From NCBI RefSeq assembly GCF_000702945.1, contig NZ_JNLE01000005.1, forward strand, positions 248,001 to 312,000: DNA of 64,000 nt. Reading direction: 5' to 3'. A program made the position numbers and the translations under genes. The notes under the pieces are model-generated. The model was not told the DNA's origin and did no database searches. It was given only the letters and a program-made list of their open reading frames with translations. The stretch is from Clostridium sp. KNHs205 (GTDB lineage: Bacteria > Bacillota > Clostridia > Lachnospirales > Lachnospiraceae). This document shows positions 1-8,217 of this stretch, one piece after another; within the stretch, counting starts at the first letter, position 1, and each line of letters begins with the position of its first letter.

Positions 1-477
1 ATCTTCCGGTGACAGCTGATTGCTTTTAAGGATGGTATCCAGGGTATATTCAATAAGTGTATTTTGTGATATGGCAATGCTTTTGCCTTTTATGCCATTT
101 ATATCTGTAATGCCTGTATTTTTACCGGCCAGAAGTTTAAAATCACCATCGGTGATACCAGTTATACGTACATCAAAGCCGGCATTCTGGTACATACATA
201 CACCTATAAAATCCGTTAATACGCCATCCAGTTCTCCCGCGGTGAATGCAGCATCCCTGTCCTTGGCCGCTGTAAACATTTCCAGATCCAGTTTAAAACC
301 ATATTTTTTATCCAGGCCTTTTTCTGTAATCAGTTCAAAGGGAATAACATCCAGTGATGACATCATGCCTACTTTAAGTACCACCGCTGCCTCCTCATTT
401 CCCTGATTCTTTTGTTTACCGCAGCCGGTTAATGCAATTGCAATTATAAGAAAGCTAATAAACAGCTTATTTTTCAT
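1..477 (-). CDS. ABC-transporter-type substrate-binding lipoprotein (SsuA/NMT1-like), 3' end cut by window
   Basis: Partial: the gene starts at 477 and runs leftward off the window, leaving 159 residues. The N-terminus is a lipoprotein signal (charged MKNK, hydrophobic stretch, lipobox L-T-G-C near residue 19), so the protein is expected to be anchored outside the membrane. The mature part begins with LKVGMMSSLDVIPFELITEKG, typical of the SsuA/ThiY/NMT1 class of solute-binding proteins, which bind small organic ligands for an ABC importer. Its start overlaps the end of ubiX by 11 bp, which implies translational coupling with the ubiX-ubiA-ubiD genes. The ligand is unknown; a precursor for the same pathway is an inference. 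The family call is fairly safe. Confidence 0.8.
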   Translation of the reverse strand, partial: MKNKLFISFLIIAIALTGCGKQKNQGNEEAAVVLKVGMMSSLDVIPFELITEKGLDKKYGFKLDLEMFTAAKDRDAAFTAGELDGVLTDFIGVCMYQNAGFDVRITGITDGDFKLLAGKNTGITDINGIKGKSIAISQNTLIEYTLDTILKSNQLSPED

Positions 478-1060
478 CTTTGTTTCTTCCTTCCCATCTT
501 TTATAACAAGTATTTTCTATCCTCAAATTATCAAGAACCTTTCCCACAACGAAATCCACTGCCTCCTCAAGAGTTTGAGGGTGATTATAAAACCCAGGCA
601 TTGCCGGCAGTATGGCAGCACCAAGCTTGGATAATTCATAGAGATTCTTTAAATGATTTGTTGAAAAAGGCGTTTCTCTTGGTACCAGAAGAAGTTTTCT
701 GTCTTCCTTCAGCATGACATCTGCCGCTCTGGTTAACAAGGTCTTTGTTATACCATTAGAGATTTCTGCGGCTGTAGACATGGAACAGGGTATTACCACC
801 ATGGATTCACATTTAAAAGAACCGCTGGCAATAGGGGAGAATAGATTATCGTTATTTTCAAGGATTATATTCTCATTCACCTTTTGCCATTCCTGTACCT
901 GTTCCCGGAGACTTTTACCAATTTCATATTCATAGACCTGACTTCCGTGCTCAGAGGCAACCAGATGAAGTTCATACTCCCCTGACAGCAATTCTTCTAC
1001 CAGGCGTTTAAAATAGATGGAGCCGCTGGCTCCGGTTATACCAATAATTAATCTTCTCAT
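467..1060 (-). CDS. ubiX: UbiX/Pad1 flavin prenyltransferase
   Basis: 197 aa, normal for UbiX. The start chosen is the ATG at 1060, which gives MRRLIIGITGASGS and is preceded by AGGAGG; a 14-residue upstream extension has no family counterpart. The Rossmann-like FMN loop GITGASGS is at residues 7-14. The family signatures PCSMSTAAEISNG and RETPFS follow in the second half. UbiX prenylates FMN with a dimethylallyl group to make the prenyl-FMN cofactor of UbiD decarboxylases. A UbiD homologue lies in the same leftward operon, so enzyme and cofactor maker are encoded together. In the futalosine route of menaquinone synthesis the equivalent role is called MqnM; no other futalosine gene is visible here, so pathway assignment is inference. 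Confidence 0.9.
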   Translation of the reverse strand: MRRLIIGITGASGSIYFKRLVEELLSGEYELHLVASEHGSQVYEYEIGKSLREQVQEWQKVNENIILENNDNLFSPIASGSFKCESMVVIPCSMSTAAEISNGITKTLLTRAADVMLKEDRKLLLVPRETPFSTNHLKNLYELSKLGAAILPAMPGFYNHPQTLEEAVDFVVGKVLDNLRIENTCYKRWEGRNKDEK

Positions 1061-1210
1061 AACAGCCTCCTGTCCTGTCAGATTTTTCGTATATGTATAC
1101 ATAAACTCATTATTATTTACATATTTAATTATTTCTTACCATAACTCATTTGCACCTTGCCGCATTCCAATTATAATGGAAGACTTCGGCTCTTTGCTCT
1201 GACTTACCCC

Positions 1211-2092
1211 TTACAGAAATGCATCTGCCAGGCCAAATATAAGAAAAACAATGCTTACGATCTGATTAACACTATAAGAAGCAATATTAACATTAACCAG
1301 GTTATCAGGTGACACCATCCTGTATTCAGCAACGAACAATGCTGCTATCACTGCGATTCCTGTATAATAAATTACTGAAAGGTTAGGTGACAGGATGCCG
1401 ACGGCAATCAGGCAGAATAGGGTTACCGTATGAAGAAAGGCTGATATCCACAAAGCATATTTCACACCGAACTGAACCGGTACCGAATGCAGCTTGTTGG
1501 CTTTATCAAAATCGTAATCCTGACAGCCATATATAATATCAAAGCCTGCTACCCATAAGGTATTGGCTGCTCCCAGGAACAGCGGCACCCAGGTAAGGCT
1601 GCCTGTAACAGCAAGCCAGGCTCCAACCGGCGCGCAGGCACATGTTACACCAAGTATAAAATGACAAAGGAAAGTAAATCTTTTGCAATAGGAGTATCCA
1701 ATCAGAAGTATCAGAGCAATCGGTGATAGCAGCAGGCATAGAGTATTTAAGCGATATGCACCATATAGCATTATCAGGAAACAGACGCTGGTAAGTAATA
1801 CTACCTCTTTTTTGTTTATCTCACCTTTTGGCAGCTGACGGCTCTTCGTTCTTGGGTTCCTGGCATCTATTTCAGCATCTATGACACGATTGATGGCATT
1901 GGCACCGGTTCTTGCCCCCATGAAGCAGACCAGTATAAAAAATACGGTTTTAAAGTCTGGGATTCCTTTCGACGCCAGTACCATTGATACCATAGCAAAA
2001 CTTAAAGAGAAAATCGTATGGGAGAACATAACCAGTTTTCCGTATTGCTTTAATTTCTCTACAACCTTATGAATTATCCTAATCAAGCCCAT
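1211..2092 (-). CDS. UbiA-family polyprenyltransferase (MqnP-like)
   Basis: Integral membrane prenyltransferase of 293 aa with about eight or nine hydrophobic helices. The first Asp-rich motif, NAINRVIDAEIDARNP, is near residue 70 and the second, YGCQDYDFDKANKL, near residue 190; these bind the Mg-diphosphate of the polyprenyl donor. The ATG at 2092 is chosen over a GTG at 2110, and both overlap the end of the ubiD gene (14 bp with the chosen start). The family attaches a polyprenyl chain to an aromatic acid, here probably the substrate later decarboxylated by the UbiD homologue. UbiA, UbiX and UbiD together fit ubiquinone- or menaquinone-type chemistry; the futalosine enzyme MqnP is the likely equivalent in an anaerobe. 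Substrate is inferred. Confidence 0.85.
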   Translation of the reverse strand: MGLIRIIHKVVEKLKQYGKLVMFSHTIFSLSFAMVSMVLASKGIPDFKTVFFILVCFMGARTGANAINRVIDAEIDARNPRTKSRQLPKGEINKKEVVLLTSVCFLIMLYGAYRLNTLCLLLSPIALILLIGYSYCKRFTFLCHFILGVTCACAPVGAWLAVTGSLTWVPLFLGAANTLWVAGFDIIYGCQDYDFDKANKLHSVPVQFGVKYALWISAFLHTVTLFCLIAVGILSPNLSVIYYTGIAVIAALFVAEYRMVSPDNLVNVNIASYSVNQIVSIVFLIFGLADAFL

Positions 2093-3770
2093 ATTCTTTC
2101 CATCTTTCACTCACCAGATCAATAATTTCCTGTGACATGGTAATGTCTTCCGGCCAGTCTCTGGTAAGTCCTTCCTCTTTCCATTTTTTTGTTGCATCAA
2201 TACCGAATTTATTCTCTAAAGCGATCAGATCTCTTTTCGCATCTATATTATTAAATAATTTCCACATTACCAGGGAGAAGTTGGAAATATCCACACTATC
2301 GTCCACTGCAATGACAAATTTGTCATTCTTATCTTTTAGCTGCTCCATTAACAGATCCTTTGCTTCACCAGGGTATTTTTTGCTAACCTGAATAACCTGA
2401 AAACTTTCTTTTCCCGTTGTATCTCTTTCTGTAGTTGCATCCACACCCAGTCTGGTACCATATAGGGCTTTATCTGAGGAATGGTCAAGTGCATCCAGAG
2501 GCCCTTCGGATAAGAGCAGGTCATTAAGACTCCCTACATTTCTAAGAACTGCCTGTCCTACTTCCTTCAGATTCTGCACATCTACATTTTCATTTACAAT
2601 AACCACAAGCTTGGTATACATCATCTGTCCCATGCCCCATACTGCATTCATTACCTTCCTGGCACAGCCGGGGTATGCAGAACGGACAGAAAGTATGGCA
2701 CAATTATGAAATACACCTTCTAAGGGAAGGTTAATATCCTTAAGCTCCGGAATCTGCATTTTCAGGATAGGAAGAAAGATTCTTTCAGTAGCCTTTGCCA
2801 TATAACAATCTTCCATGGGAGGCTTTCCCACTACAGTAGCAGGATAGATTGCTGCTTTTCTGTGAGTGATGCAGGTTACATGAAACCTCGGATAGTAATC
2901 AGCCAGGGAGTAATAACCTGTATGATCACCAAAGGGCCCCTCAAGTACCAGCTCCTCTGTGGTATCAACATAACCCTCCAGCACAATTTCCGCGTTTGCC
3001 GGTACATATATATCGTTGGTAATGCATTTTACCATGGTGACATTGGATTTCCGAAGCCAGCCTGCCAGCATCATTTCATCCAGCATTTTCGGCAAAGGTG
3101 CAGTCGCCGCATAGGTAATAGCCGGATCACAGCCAAGTGCTACGGATACGGGCATTCGCTCTCCCTTCGCCTTATATCCTCCATAGATTTCCGAACCGTC
3201 TTTATGTTTATGCCAGTGCATCCCCGTGGTCTTCTCATCTAATATCTGCAATCGGTACATACCCACGTTCTGCTGCTTTGTATTCCTGTCCTTGGTAAAA
3301 ACTAAAGGCAGGGTAAAAAACCTCCCTGCATCCAAAGGCCAGCATTTTAGCACCGGCAAATTATATAAATTCACTTCTTTTTCTATAATCTGTTGGCATT
3401 TTCCTCTTCCCGGCCTTTTAAGGGGCAGAGCGTAGAGAAGCCTGAATAATCTTGGAATACTTCTTATCAATCCCTTTAGGGTGAGGTAATTACGAAGTTC
3501 CAGATATTCTTTGATTTCGTCCCCGATTTCATCCAAGTCTTCTGCCTCTAAGGCCATACTCATCCTTTTAAAGGTTCCCATGGCATTTATCAGCAGCGGA
3601 TAGGGAGAATTTTTTACCTTTTCGAATAAAAGTGCGCTTCCGTATTCTTTTGAAATTCTGTCTGCTATTTCTGTAATTTCCAGCTCAGAGGAAACCTCCG
3701 CCTTGATACGTTTCAGCTCACCTTTTTTCTCCAGGGCTTTTATAAATCCTTGTAAATCCTTATGTGACAT
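2079..3770 (-). CDS. UbiD-family prenyl-FMN-dependent decarboxylase
   Basis: 563 aa from the ATG at 3770 (MSHKDLQGFI), which matches the usual UbiD N-terminus; in-frame ATGs at 3785 and 3809 are alternatives and no start has a strong SD. Recognisable UbiD blocks are the N-terminal GELKRI and ITEIADRI, the metal and cofactor region around GIYR-like VGMYRLQ, and the C-terminal EGPFGDHTGYYS holding catalytic acidic residues. UbiD enzymes remove carboxylate from prenylated aromatic acids using prenyl-FMN made by UbiX, encoded downstream. It is longer than E. coli UbiD (497 aa), mostly in the C-terminal part. First gene of the four-gene leftward operon. MqnL-like or another aromatic decarboxylase are both possible. 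Confidence 0.85.
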   Translation of the reverse strand: MSHKDLQGFIKALEKKGELKRIKAEVSSELEITEIADRISKEYGSALLFEKVKNSPYPLLINAMGTFKRMSMALEAEDLDEIGDEIKEYLELRNYLTLKGLIRSIPRLFRLLYALPLKRPGRGKCQQIIEKEVNLYNLPVLKCWPLDAGRFFTLPLVFTKDRNTKQQNVGMYRLQILDEKTTGMHWHKHKDGSEIYGGYKAKGERMPVSVALGCDPAITYAATAPLPKMLDEMMLAGWLRKSNVTMVKCITNDIYVPANAEIVLEGYVDTTEELVLEGPFGDHTGYYSLADYYPRFHVTCITHRKAAIYPATVVGKPPMEDCYMAKATERIFLPILKMQIPELKDINLPLEGVFHNCAILSVRSAYPGCARKVMNAVWGMGQMMYTKLVVIVNENVDVQNLKEVGQAVLRNVGSLNDLLLSEGPLDALDHSSDKALYGTRLGVDATTERDTTGKESFQVIQVSKKYPGEAKDLLMEQLKDKNDKFVIAVDDSVDISNFSLVMWKLFNNIDAKRDLIALENKFGIDATKKWKEEGLTRDWPEDITMSQEIIDLVSERWKEYGLD

Positions 3771-3833
3771 CTTTTCTACCTGCATTCCGTTAATCTTTTC
3801 ACATTGCATCAGTTAAACAGCTCTAACATACCT

Positions 3834-3862
3834 ACTATAACAGAAGATTTCTGATATGACAA
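3834..3862 (-). promoter_or_regulatory. sigma-A-type promoter of the ubiD operon
   Basis: On the minus strand, -35 TTGTCA (3862-3857) and -10 TATAGT (3839-3834) are separated by exactly 17 bp. Transcription would start near 3827, leaving a short leader before ubiD. The spacing and match make this the best promoter candidate upstream of the operon. Confidence 0.65.
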
Positions 3863-3966
3863 GAATTTTTAAGAAAGCAATGACACTTAAAATGAGCCTA
3901 TGGGAAGGTGTGTATTTTGCCGTACCCTTGTGAAAATCTGACCTTTTAATATACAAATCAAATATT

Positions 3967-4043
3967 CGCATGATTTTTTTTGTTCAACTGCCGACGAAGA
4001 TAGATGAGATTGCCTTGACGAGATGCCTCGGGACATAGTGGAA
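3967..4043. repeat. diverged dispersed repeat, copy A
   Basis: This stretch shares two blocks, in the same order, with 7287-7380. The first is TTCGCATGATTTT. The second is a longer diverged block starting CTGYCGACGARGATA and ending near GGGACATAGT or GGTGACAAGT. It lies in the roughly 375-bp gap between the ubiD start and the next gene, where no open frame or RNA could be recognised. The copies differ at many positions, so this looks like an old, decayed element. Confidence 0.4.
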
Positions 4044-4145
4044 ACAGATCATATGTTTACTATAATAGAATTAATTATATTTACAAATAGCATCTAATAG
4101 TTTAGATAAAAATAACGTATAAATGTGCAGCAAATTTGACTATAA

Positions 4146-4586
4146 TTATTCACTGTTTTTTATCAAGCCTATGAAATAATTATAATCAAAACCACTCAGA
4201 GTATATTTGAAATTATTCTTATACACATTTCCATCATAATTCAAATAAAAACTTTCTTTCATTATTGATGAACTATTGTTAAAGGTACCATATATACCTA
4301 TTCGAAAATTCCAAGTATCAAGATTACTAAAATACAAAAATCCTTGTTTTAGCTTCTGAGATTCTAGATAATTTATTATTTCGTTAATAGTATTCCTATC
4401 ATTTATAGTTATCGTTTGACCTTTCCACTCTGCGATAGTAATAGATGTGACATCATCTGTTTTTATATTTACCAATTTTTCATCCTTGCTTGCTAAGATA
4501 AATGCACAAATTAATATTATAGCTATTAAAACAATAAAAAAAATAATTAAATAATTTCTTTTCATTTTAATATTTGCTAGTTTCAT
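4146..4586 (-). CDS. membrane-anchored extracytoplasmic protein of unknown function
   Basis: 146 aa from the ATG at 4586, chosen because AAAGGAA sits about 10 bp upstream; an upstream GTG at 4619 is in frame but lacks an SD. Residues about 10-30 form one strong hydrophobic helix (NYLIIFFIVLIAIILICAF) followed by a hydrophilic domain, so it is either an N-in/C-out anchored protein or carries an uncleaved signal. There is no lipobox. The outer domain holds alternating beta-like segments (ITIAEWKGQTITI, FRIGIYGTF, FYLNYDGNVY) that I cannot assign to a family. It is separated from its neighbours by more than 250 bp and base composition is more AT-rich than in the ubi genes, consistent with accessory DNA. 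Confidence 0.65.
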   Translation of the reverse strand: MKLANIKMKRNYLIIFFIVLIAIILICAFILASKDEKLVNIKTDDVTSITIAEWKGQTITINDRNTINEIINYLESQKLKQGFLYFSNLDTWNFRIGIYGTFNNSSSIMKESFYLNYDGNVYKNNFKYTLSGFDYNYFIGLIKNSE

Positions 4587-4665
4587 AAAATTCAAATTCC
4601 TTTCGCTCGACTTACGCACAAACCATTATTTTATCCAATCAGTATATGCATGGTTTGATTTTTTG

Positions 4666-4790
4666 TTAGGCAGTCAGATGTGTTCCTTCAATTTCCTTAG
4701 GCTTCCATTTTACACCTAGTTGTGTTTTGACCTTATTTACTTGAAAAAGAACCTTAGCCTTTATGCTTTCATCCTTACTTGGCTCAAGCA
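4666..4790 (-). pseudogene. possible C-terminal gene fragment (about 41 codons, no start)
   Basis: The minus strand carries an open stretch reading LLEPSKDESIKAKVLFQV and continuing to GTHLTA before a TAA at 4666. It has protein-like composition but no start codon, no SD and no upstream coding sequence. It ends upstream at the hairpin 4791-4832. It may be the tail of a lost gene, possibly from a mobile element, but I do not recognise the family. Confidence 0.3.
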
Positions 4791-4832
4791 AATTTGCCTA
4801 CAATACATTCCAAATTGAATTGTAGGCAAATT
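4791..4832. other. 14-bp perfect stem hairpin downstream of the protease gene
   Basis: AATTTGCCTACAAT (4791-4804) is exactly complementary to ATTGTAGGCAAATT (4819-4832) with a 14-nt loop. It lies 40 bp past the stop of the leftward protease gene but has no U-run after it. It may be an end structure for that mRNA or the terminal repeat of a lost element. Confidence 0.5.
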
Positions 4833-4872
4833 ATATATAATTTATTTTATGACTTTCCTACAAAAATAATTC

Positions 4873-5967
4873 TTAATTTACCATCCAAACAAGACCGGTT
4901 GTCCAATCATTATTTATGATAGCCGCATAATCACCCCAATTATCATGTGCTTGGTAATATTCACCACTATATGAATATGCAGTCACCCAATGATTCCCAT
5001 ACGGACTTCCCAGTATACTTACTATTCCTAAAACTGCTGGCCATCCCTTATCAATTGAATCTTTAGCCCATGTATCAACTAATATTAATTCTGACGAACT
5101 TTGAATATGACTAAGTGAATAATAATCCATAAAATCTCCTATACCATAGTTTAAATCACTAGGGTAAGTACCGCTTCCATCATCACCAATAAAGGATTTT
5201 AATTTTGTTATTAGAGTACCTGCACTTGTTGAACTTCTTGTTCTTACACTTGATGGAACAAAGGTATCATCAATATAATCATCTAAATACGCAAGCATAA
5301 CAGCTGTTGCATATGTCCCACAAGTATTATCTGTATTGGTCCAAGTAGCGTATCTCACAAACCTAGAAGAAGAAATCCCTGTCCAAGTTTTTGCTGAAGT
5401 GGCTGTTGCACTAATAGATGAAGATGTGGTTAAGCTTGCCTGTAATGACTGCTCTTTATTCTGCTCCTTACTAAGCATATTATCATTCTTTTCAATTAAC
5501 TCATCCGTAACATTCAAATCAACAGATTTACCCGATTTTGAATCAATGTGCTGATTATTCTTTTCAACAACATAATTTCCTGGCCCAGCATAAATTAATC
5601 CAGAGTCGCTATAATCTTTATAAGGATATGAATTTCCAGTATGTAAATTACATTCAGATATTATTGCATTTTGACTGGTAACAATAGTATAACCACCTTC
5701 GTTAAAAACTGCAAGAACATAGTTTGGCTCTCCATTAACATCATATAACTGGATAACTTTTTTTATAGTTACATTAGAATTAGTCAGAGCAAATACATTA
5801 TCTTGAATCATAAATTCCAATTCACTATTAATAACTGTGTTATTAATAGATTTAGTTGTATCTTTGTTGATTAGTAGATTGTTATTACCTTTCGCTAAAG
5901 CTGGAGTTGTAAATAATAATGAACTTAACATAACACATAAAACTATAATCTTATTGCTATTTCTCAT
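4873..5967 (-). CDS. secreted papain-like (C39/C10-type) cysteine protease with propeptide
   Basis: 364 aa from the ATG at 5967, with AAGGAGG 5 bp upstream. Residues 1-26 are a Sec signal peptide ending ...TTPALA-KG. Residues about 35-110 resemble a streptopain-type propeptide (YVLAVFNEGGYTIVTSQNA). Residues 120-190 are a Ser/Thr/Gln-rich linker. The C-terminal domain has the catalytic Cys in NTCGTYATAVMLAYL (near residue 215), His in GNHWVTAYSY (near 325) and an Asn/Asp in AHDNWGDY, the order expected of papain-like peptidases. It is therefore probably an exported zymogen. The substrate is unknown; no bacteriocin or immunity gene is adjacent. It could also be a non-proteolytic C39-like domain, but all candidate catalytic residues are present. 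Confidence 0.75.
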   Translation of the reverse strand: MRNSNKIIVLCVMLSSLLFTTPALAKGNNNLLINKDTTKSINNTVINSELEFMIQDNVFALTNSNVTIKKVIQLYDVNGEPNYVLAVFNEGGYTIVTSQNAIISECNLHTGNSYPYKDYSDSGLIYAGPGNYVVEKNNQHIDSKSGKSVDLNVTDELIEKNDNMLSKEQNKEQSLQASLTTSSSISATATSAKTWTGISSSRFVRYATWTNTDNTCGTYATAVMLAYLDDYIDDTFVPSSVRTRSSTSAGTLITKLKSFIGDDGSGTYPSDLNYGIGDFMDYYSLSHIQSSSELILVDTWAKDSIDKGWPAVLGIVSILGSPYGNHWVTAYSYSGEYYQAHDNWGDYAAIINNDWTTGLVWMVN

Positions 5968-6031
5968 ACTTACCTCCTTTGTATAACACAAAAATTCACA
6001 GTTACATTACATACATGCACGTATTAGTATA

Positions 6032-6060
6032 ATAATACACATAATTCCATTATATGTCAA
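6032..6060 (-). promoter_or_regulatory. promoter of the protease gene, inside an inverted repeat
   Basis: On the minus strand, TTGACA (6060-6055) and TATTAT (6037-6032) are spaced by 17 bp. AATTCCAT (6043-6050), within the spacer, is mirrored by ATGGAATT at 6079-6086, and TTAGTATAATA occurs on both sides. These repeats overlap and flank the promoter and could be a regulator site. Confidence 0.65.
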
Positions 6061-6405
6061 TTTTTATTGTATTACTATGGAATTAGTATAATAGTCTCAT
6101 TTATTAGTACTGTAAAATGATTAATATTAATCCAAAACACCAATATGGAAATTTAGGTGAAAGAGGTATGTTATCGGGAACTATCATTAGACTTTCAATG
6201 TTAACTGCTTTTCTTCTTTCTTTGAAAAAACCGAAAAGAGCTAGAATACTTGATTTCCCTTGGATTTTTCTGTGTTGAATTGTTAGAAGCTACGCGTGTT
6301 CTGTAGTTGAGAAATAAAAAACAGACCTAAGACAGGGTGAGATGCTCCCTTCTTGGTAGACAAGTGGAACAATAAAACTGGTCACTTAGTAGGGATCGTA
6401 TATTT
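6061..6405. other. intergenic, includes a possible IS3 left end
   Basis: No gene with a good SD was found. A weak 50-codon frame starts at 6117. AAAAAACAGACCT at 6316-6328 is shared with 7228-7240. The stretch from about 6336 (TGAGATGCTCCCTTCTTGG then TAGACAAGTGG) resembles the left end of an IS3-family element just before the transposase remnant. Confidence 0.35.
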
Positions 6406-6691
6406 ATGGGAAGAAGAAAAAATTTTTCTTTTAAATTAAATAAATATTGTTCAAAGATGTTTAGCAAGAAAAAACACTGCAACATATGAAGCTAAATGTT
6501 TATGTATTAATCGTAACCGTGTGTGTGAATGGATTTTGATATACCAATCTTTAGGCACGGCTGATCACATTACAACATCTAAAAATACAGTTTATTCTTC
6601 CGGTTTAAAACAGAATGTAGTATTGGATTATCTTGATGGGGAGGGCACTTATTCTGATAAAGCAACTACGATACTGGATTTTGAAGTATAA
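6406..6691 (+). pseudogene. frameshifted, truncated IS3-family transposase OrfA
   Basis: The frame opens at ATG 6406 (MGRRKNFSFKLN), then needs a +1 shift near 6443. The second frame reads IVQRCLARKNTATYEAK, then NRNRVCEWILIYQSLG, SKNTVYSSGLKQNVVLDYL and DGEGTYSDK, ending at TAA 6691. This is the two-helix-turn-helix pattern of IS3/IS150-group OrfA proteins. The usual continuation after the second helix is lost, and there is no OrfB catalytic DDE frame downstream. The element is therefore a dead remnant. Recognition rests on the characteristic CEWI...YQSLG and KNTVYS...LDYL...GEGSYSD spacing of the family. Confidence 0.75.
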
Positions 6692-6962
6692 TGTTCAGAA
6701 GAGTTAAAAACTTATGGAATTATTTCATCCCAATAAAGAAGAGCATTTCTCAACCATATTCCATCCGTTATATTGATGGTTGGATAATTAAAATTCTTCT
6801 TTTCATAAGTACTTTCTCCTCTTTTTTATATTTTCGACATTACCTTAAGCATAGCAATCTATCCACCTCTTAACAATACCAATTATCAACATATTTTCAA
6901 GTTAGCTGACATAATAAAAGACGCTATACAATATTTCTGCACAACGCCTTATTTATTAATTT

Positions 6963-7169
6963 CTACAGTATTTCTTTTAGCTTCTCAATTTCTTCCTTCG
7001 TCAACGTTACCCCTTTTCCCATCTTCTCATGACCGGGAGCCCAATCACGAATATCATACTTGGGAGCTGCCTCATTCCAGCTGATGAGATTTAATTCTTT
7101 TCTCCATCCCTTTGCGTTTTCTGATAATACACCTATTTCTTTTATGATTTCATATTTAATATCAGCCAT
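6963..7169 (-). CDS. YdbC-type PC4/p15-like single-strand nucleic acid binding protein
   Basis: 68 aa from the ATG at 7169 (MADIKYEIIKEIGVLSE), with GGAAAGGAT upstream; the longer frame to 7199 adds residues not found in the family. The segments KGWRKELNLISWN, APKYDIRDWAPGHEKMGKG and VTLTKEEIEKLKEIL match the compact bacterial PC4-like YdbC fold. That fold binds single-stranded DNA or RNA as a dimer with low sequence specificity. It stands alone, about 190 bp downstream of the DegV stop, so no operon role can be read. The family call is strong; the cellular role of these proteins is not well defined. Confidence 0.88.
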   Translation of the reverse strand: MADIKYEIIKEIGVLSENAKGWRKELNLISWNEAAPKYDIRDWAPGHEKMGKGVTLTKEEIEKLKEIL

Positions 7170-7227
7170 AATATCCTTTCCACCAACACACTTTATCACT
7201 AGCTGCGTGGTCTGATCTGAAATGGGT

Positions 7228-7380
7228 AAAAAACAGACCTGCGACGGGCCGGTTTAATGCCCTGTTTAGGTGTAAAATTTTAGATGCTTTCGCATGATTT
7301 TCTATTTCATTTTCTACTGTCGACGAGGATAAACGGGTTTGCATCAAGGATAAGACGGGGTGCCCGGTGACAAGTAGTTC
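7228..7380. repeat. diverged dispersed repeat, copy B
   Basis: This copy contains TTTCGCATGATTTT and the block CTGTCGACGAGGATA, which match copy A at 3967-4043. It also contains AAAAAACAGACCT (7228-7240), found again at 6316. GGGC-cggtttaat-GCCC is a small hairpin inside it. A 61-codon minus-strand frame over it (7162-7347) has no SD and is taken as part of the repeat rather than a gene. Confidence 0.45.
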
Positions 7381-8217
7381 TTAATAACACACAATTACGC
7401 CGCCGTCGCCAGCATACATGGTGCTGACACCTGCTGTTTCCACGATAATACAATCTTTAAAGGATACTCTCCTTAAGAGCTCTTCTTTCACATACTGGGC
7501 TCTTCCGTAATTATTGCAGTGGGCGATTCCCAATATCCTGTCTTGGGGATTCTTAACATCTTTTTCCACGGCTTCAACCATTACCCCCAGCGCTTTCTGA
7601 ATACCTCTGGCCTGGTCCAGCTTGGTGATTGTACCTTCCGGTGTAGCCATCATAACAGGTTTGATATTTAAAACACTGGTTATGACCGCTTTAAGGCCCG
7701 TAAGCCTGCCGCTCTTTCTTAAGGTGTCCAGATTCTCCAGTACAAATTTAGTACTTAAGCCATCCCTGAATTTATGAACGGCTTCGACAACTTCATGAAA
7801 GGGCTTGCCTGCACTTGCCAGCTCTCTGATCTTATGTGCTATAAGGGTCTGCCCAACGGAGGCGGAGCAGGAATTAAAAATCTCTATATTTTTAGCTGTG
7901 TTCTCTTCCAAATACAGATTTTTACCTACTTCCGCACTGTTAAAAGAGCCGCTTAAATTAGCTGATAGGGTTACCACATAAATATCCTCATCTCCTCCAT
8001 ATAATTTCATATATGCTTCGGGAGAAGGGCAGGAGGATTTCGGACTAACAGGAGATTCTCTGACCATTTTTAAAAAATTAGCCTGATCAAAGGTCTCATC
8101 ATCCACGATTCTGGTCTCACCTACCTGCAGTTCCAAAGGTACTAAATGAAAGTGGCCGTCTTTTCTCATTTCTTCGGTTAAATCTGTACAACTGTCTACA
8201 ATTATCTTATACGACAT
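7381..8217 (-). CDS. DegV-family fatty acid binding protein (FakB-like)
   Basis: 278 aa, standard DegV length. The start is the ATG at 8217, preceded by GGAGG; a longer frame to 8232 would place the SD inside the gene. Residues 4-11 read IIVDSCTDL, the N-terminal DegV signature. LSGSFNSAE near residue 90 and the C-terminal ETAGVSTMYAGDGG belong to the lipid-carboxylate binding site. DegV/FakB proteins hold a fatty acid while the kinase FakA phosphorylates it for phospholipid synthesis. No fakA is adjacent, so this is probably one of several FakB-like paralogues. The final block normally reads H-x-G-P-G; here it is GDGG, a mild departure. Monocistronic by position. Confidence 0.88.
   Translation of the reverse strand: MSYKIIVDSCTDLTEEMRKDGHFHLVPLELQVGETRIVDDETFDQANFLKMVRESPVSPKSSCPSPEAYMKLYGGDEDIYVVTLSANLSGSFNSAEVGKNLYLEENTAKNIEIFNSCSASVGQTLIAHKIRELASAGKPFHEVVEAVHKFRDGLSTKFVLENLDTLRKSGRLTGLKAVITSVLNIKPVMMATPEGTITKLDQARGIQKALGVMVEAVEKDVKNPQDRILGIAHCNNYGRAQYVKEELLRRVSFKDCIIVETAGVSTMYAGDGGVIVCY

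Noticed and set aside
6117..6270. Weak 50-codon plus-strand frame upstream of the IS remnant
   Set aside because: No SD, no similarity, and it sits in AT-rich accessory DNA where such frames are expected by chance.
7162..7347. 61-codon minus-strand frame over the copy B repeat
   Set aside because: Lacks an SD and its sequence coincides with the dispersed repeat; it overlaps the start of the PC4-like gene.
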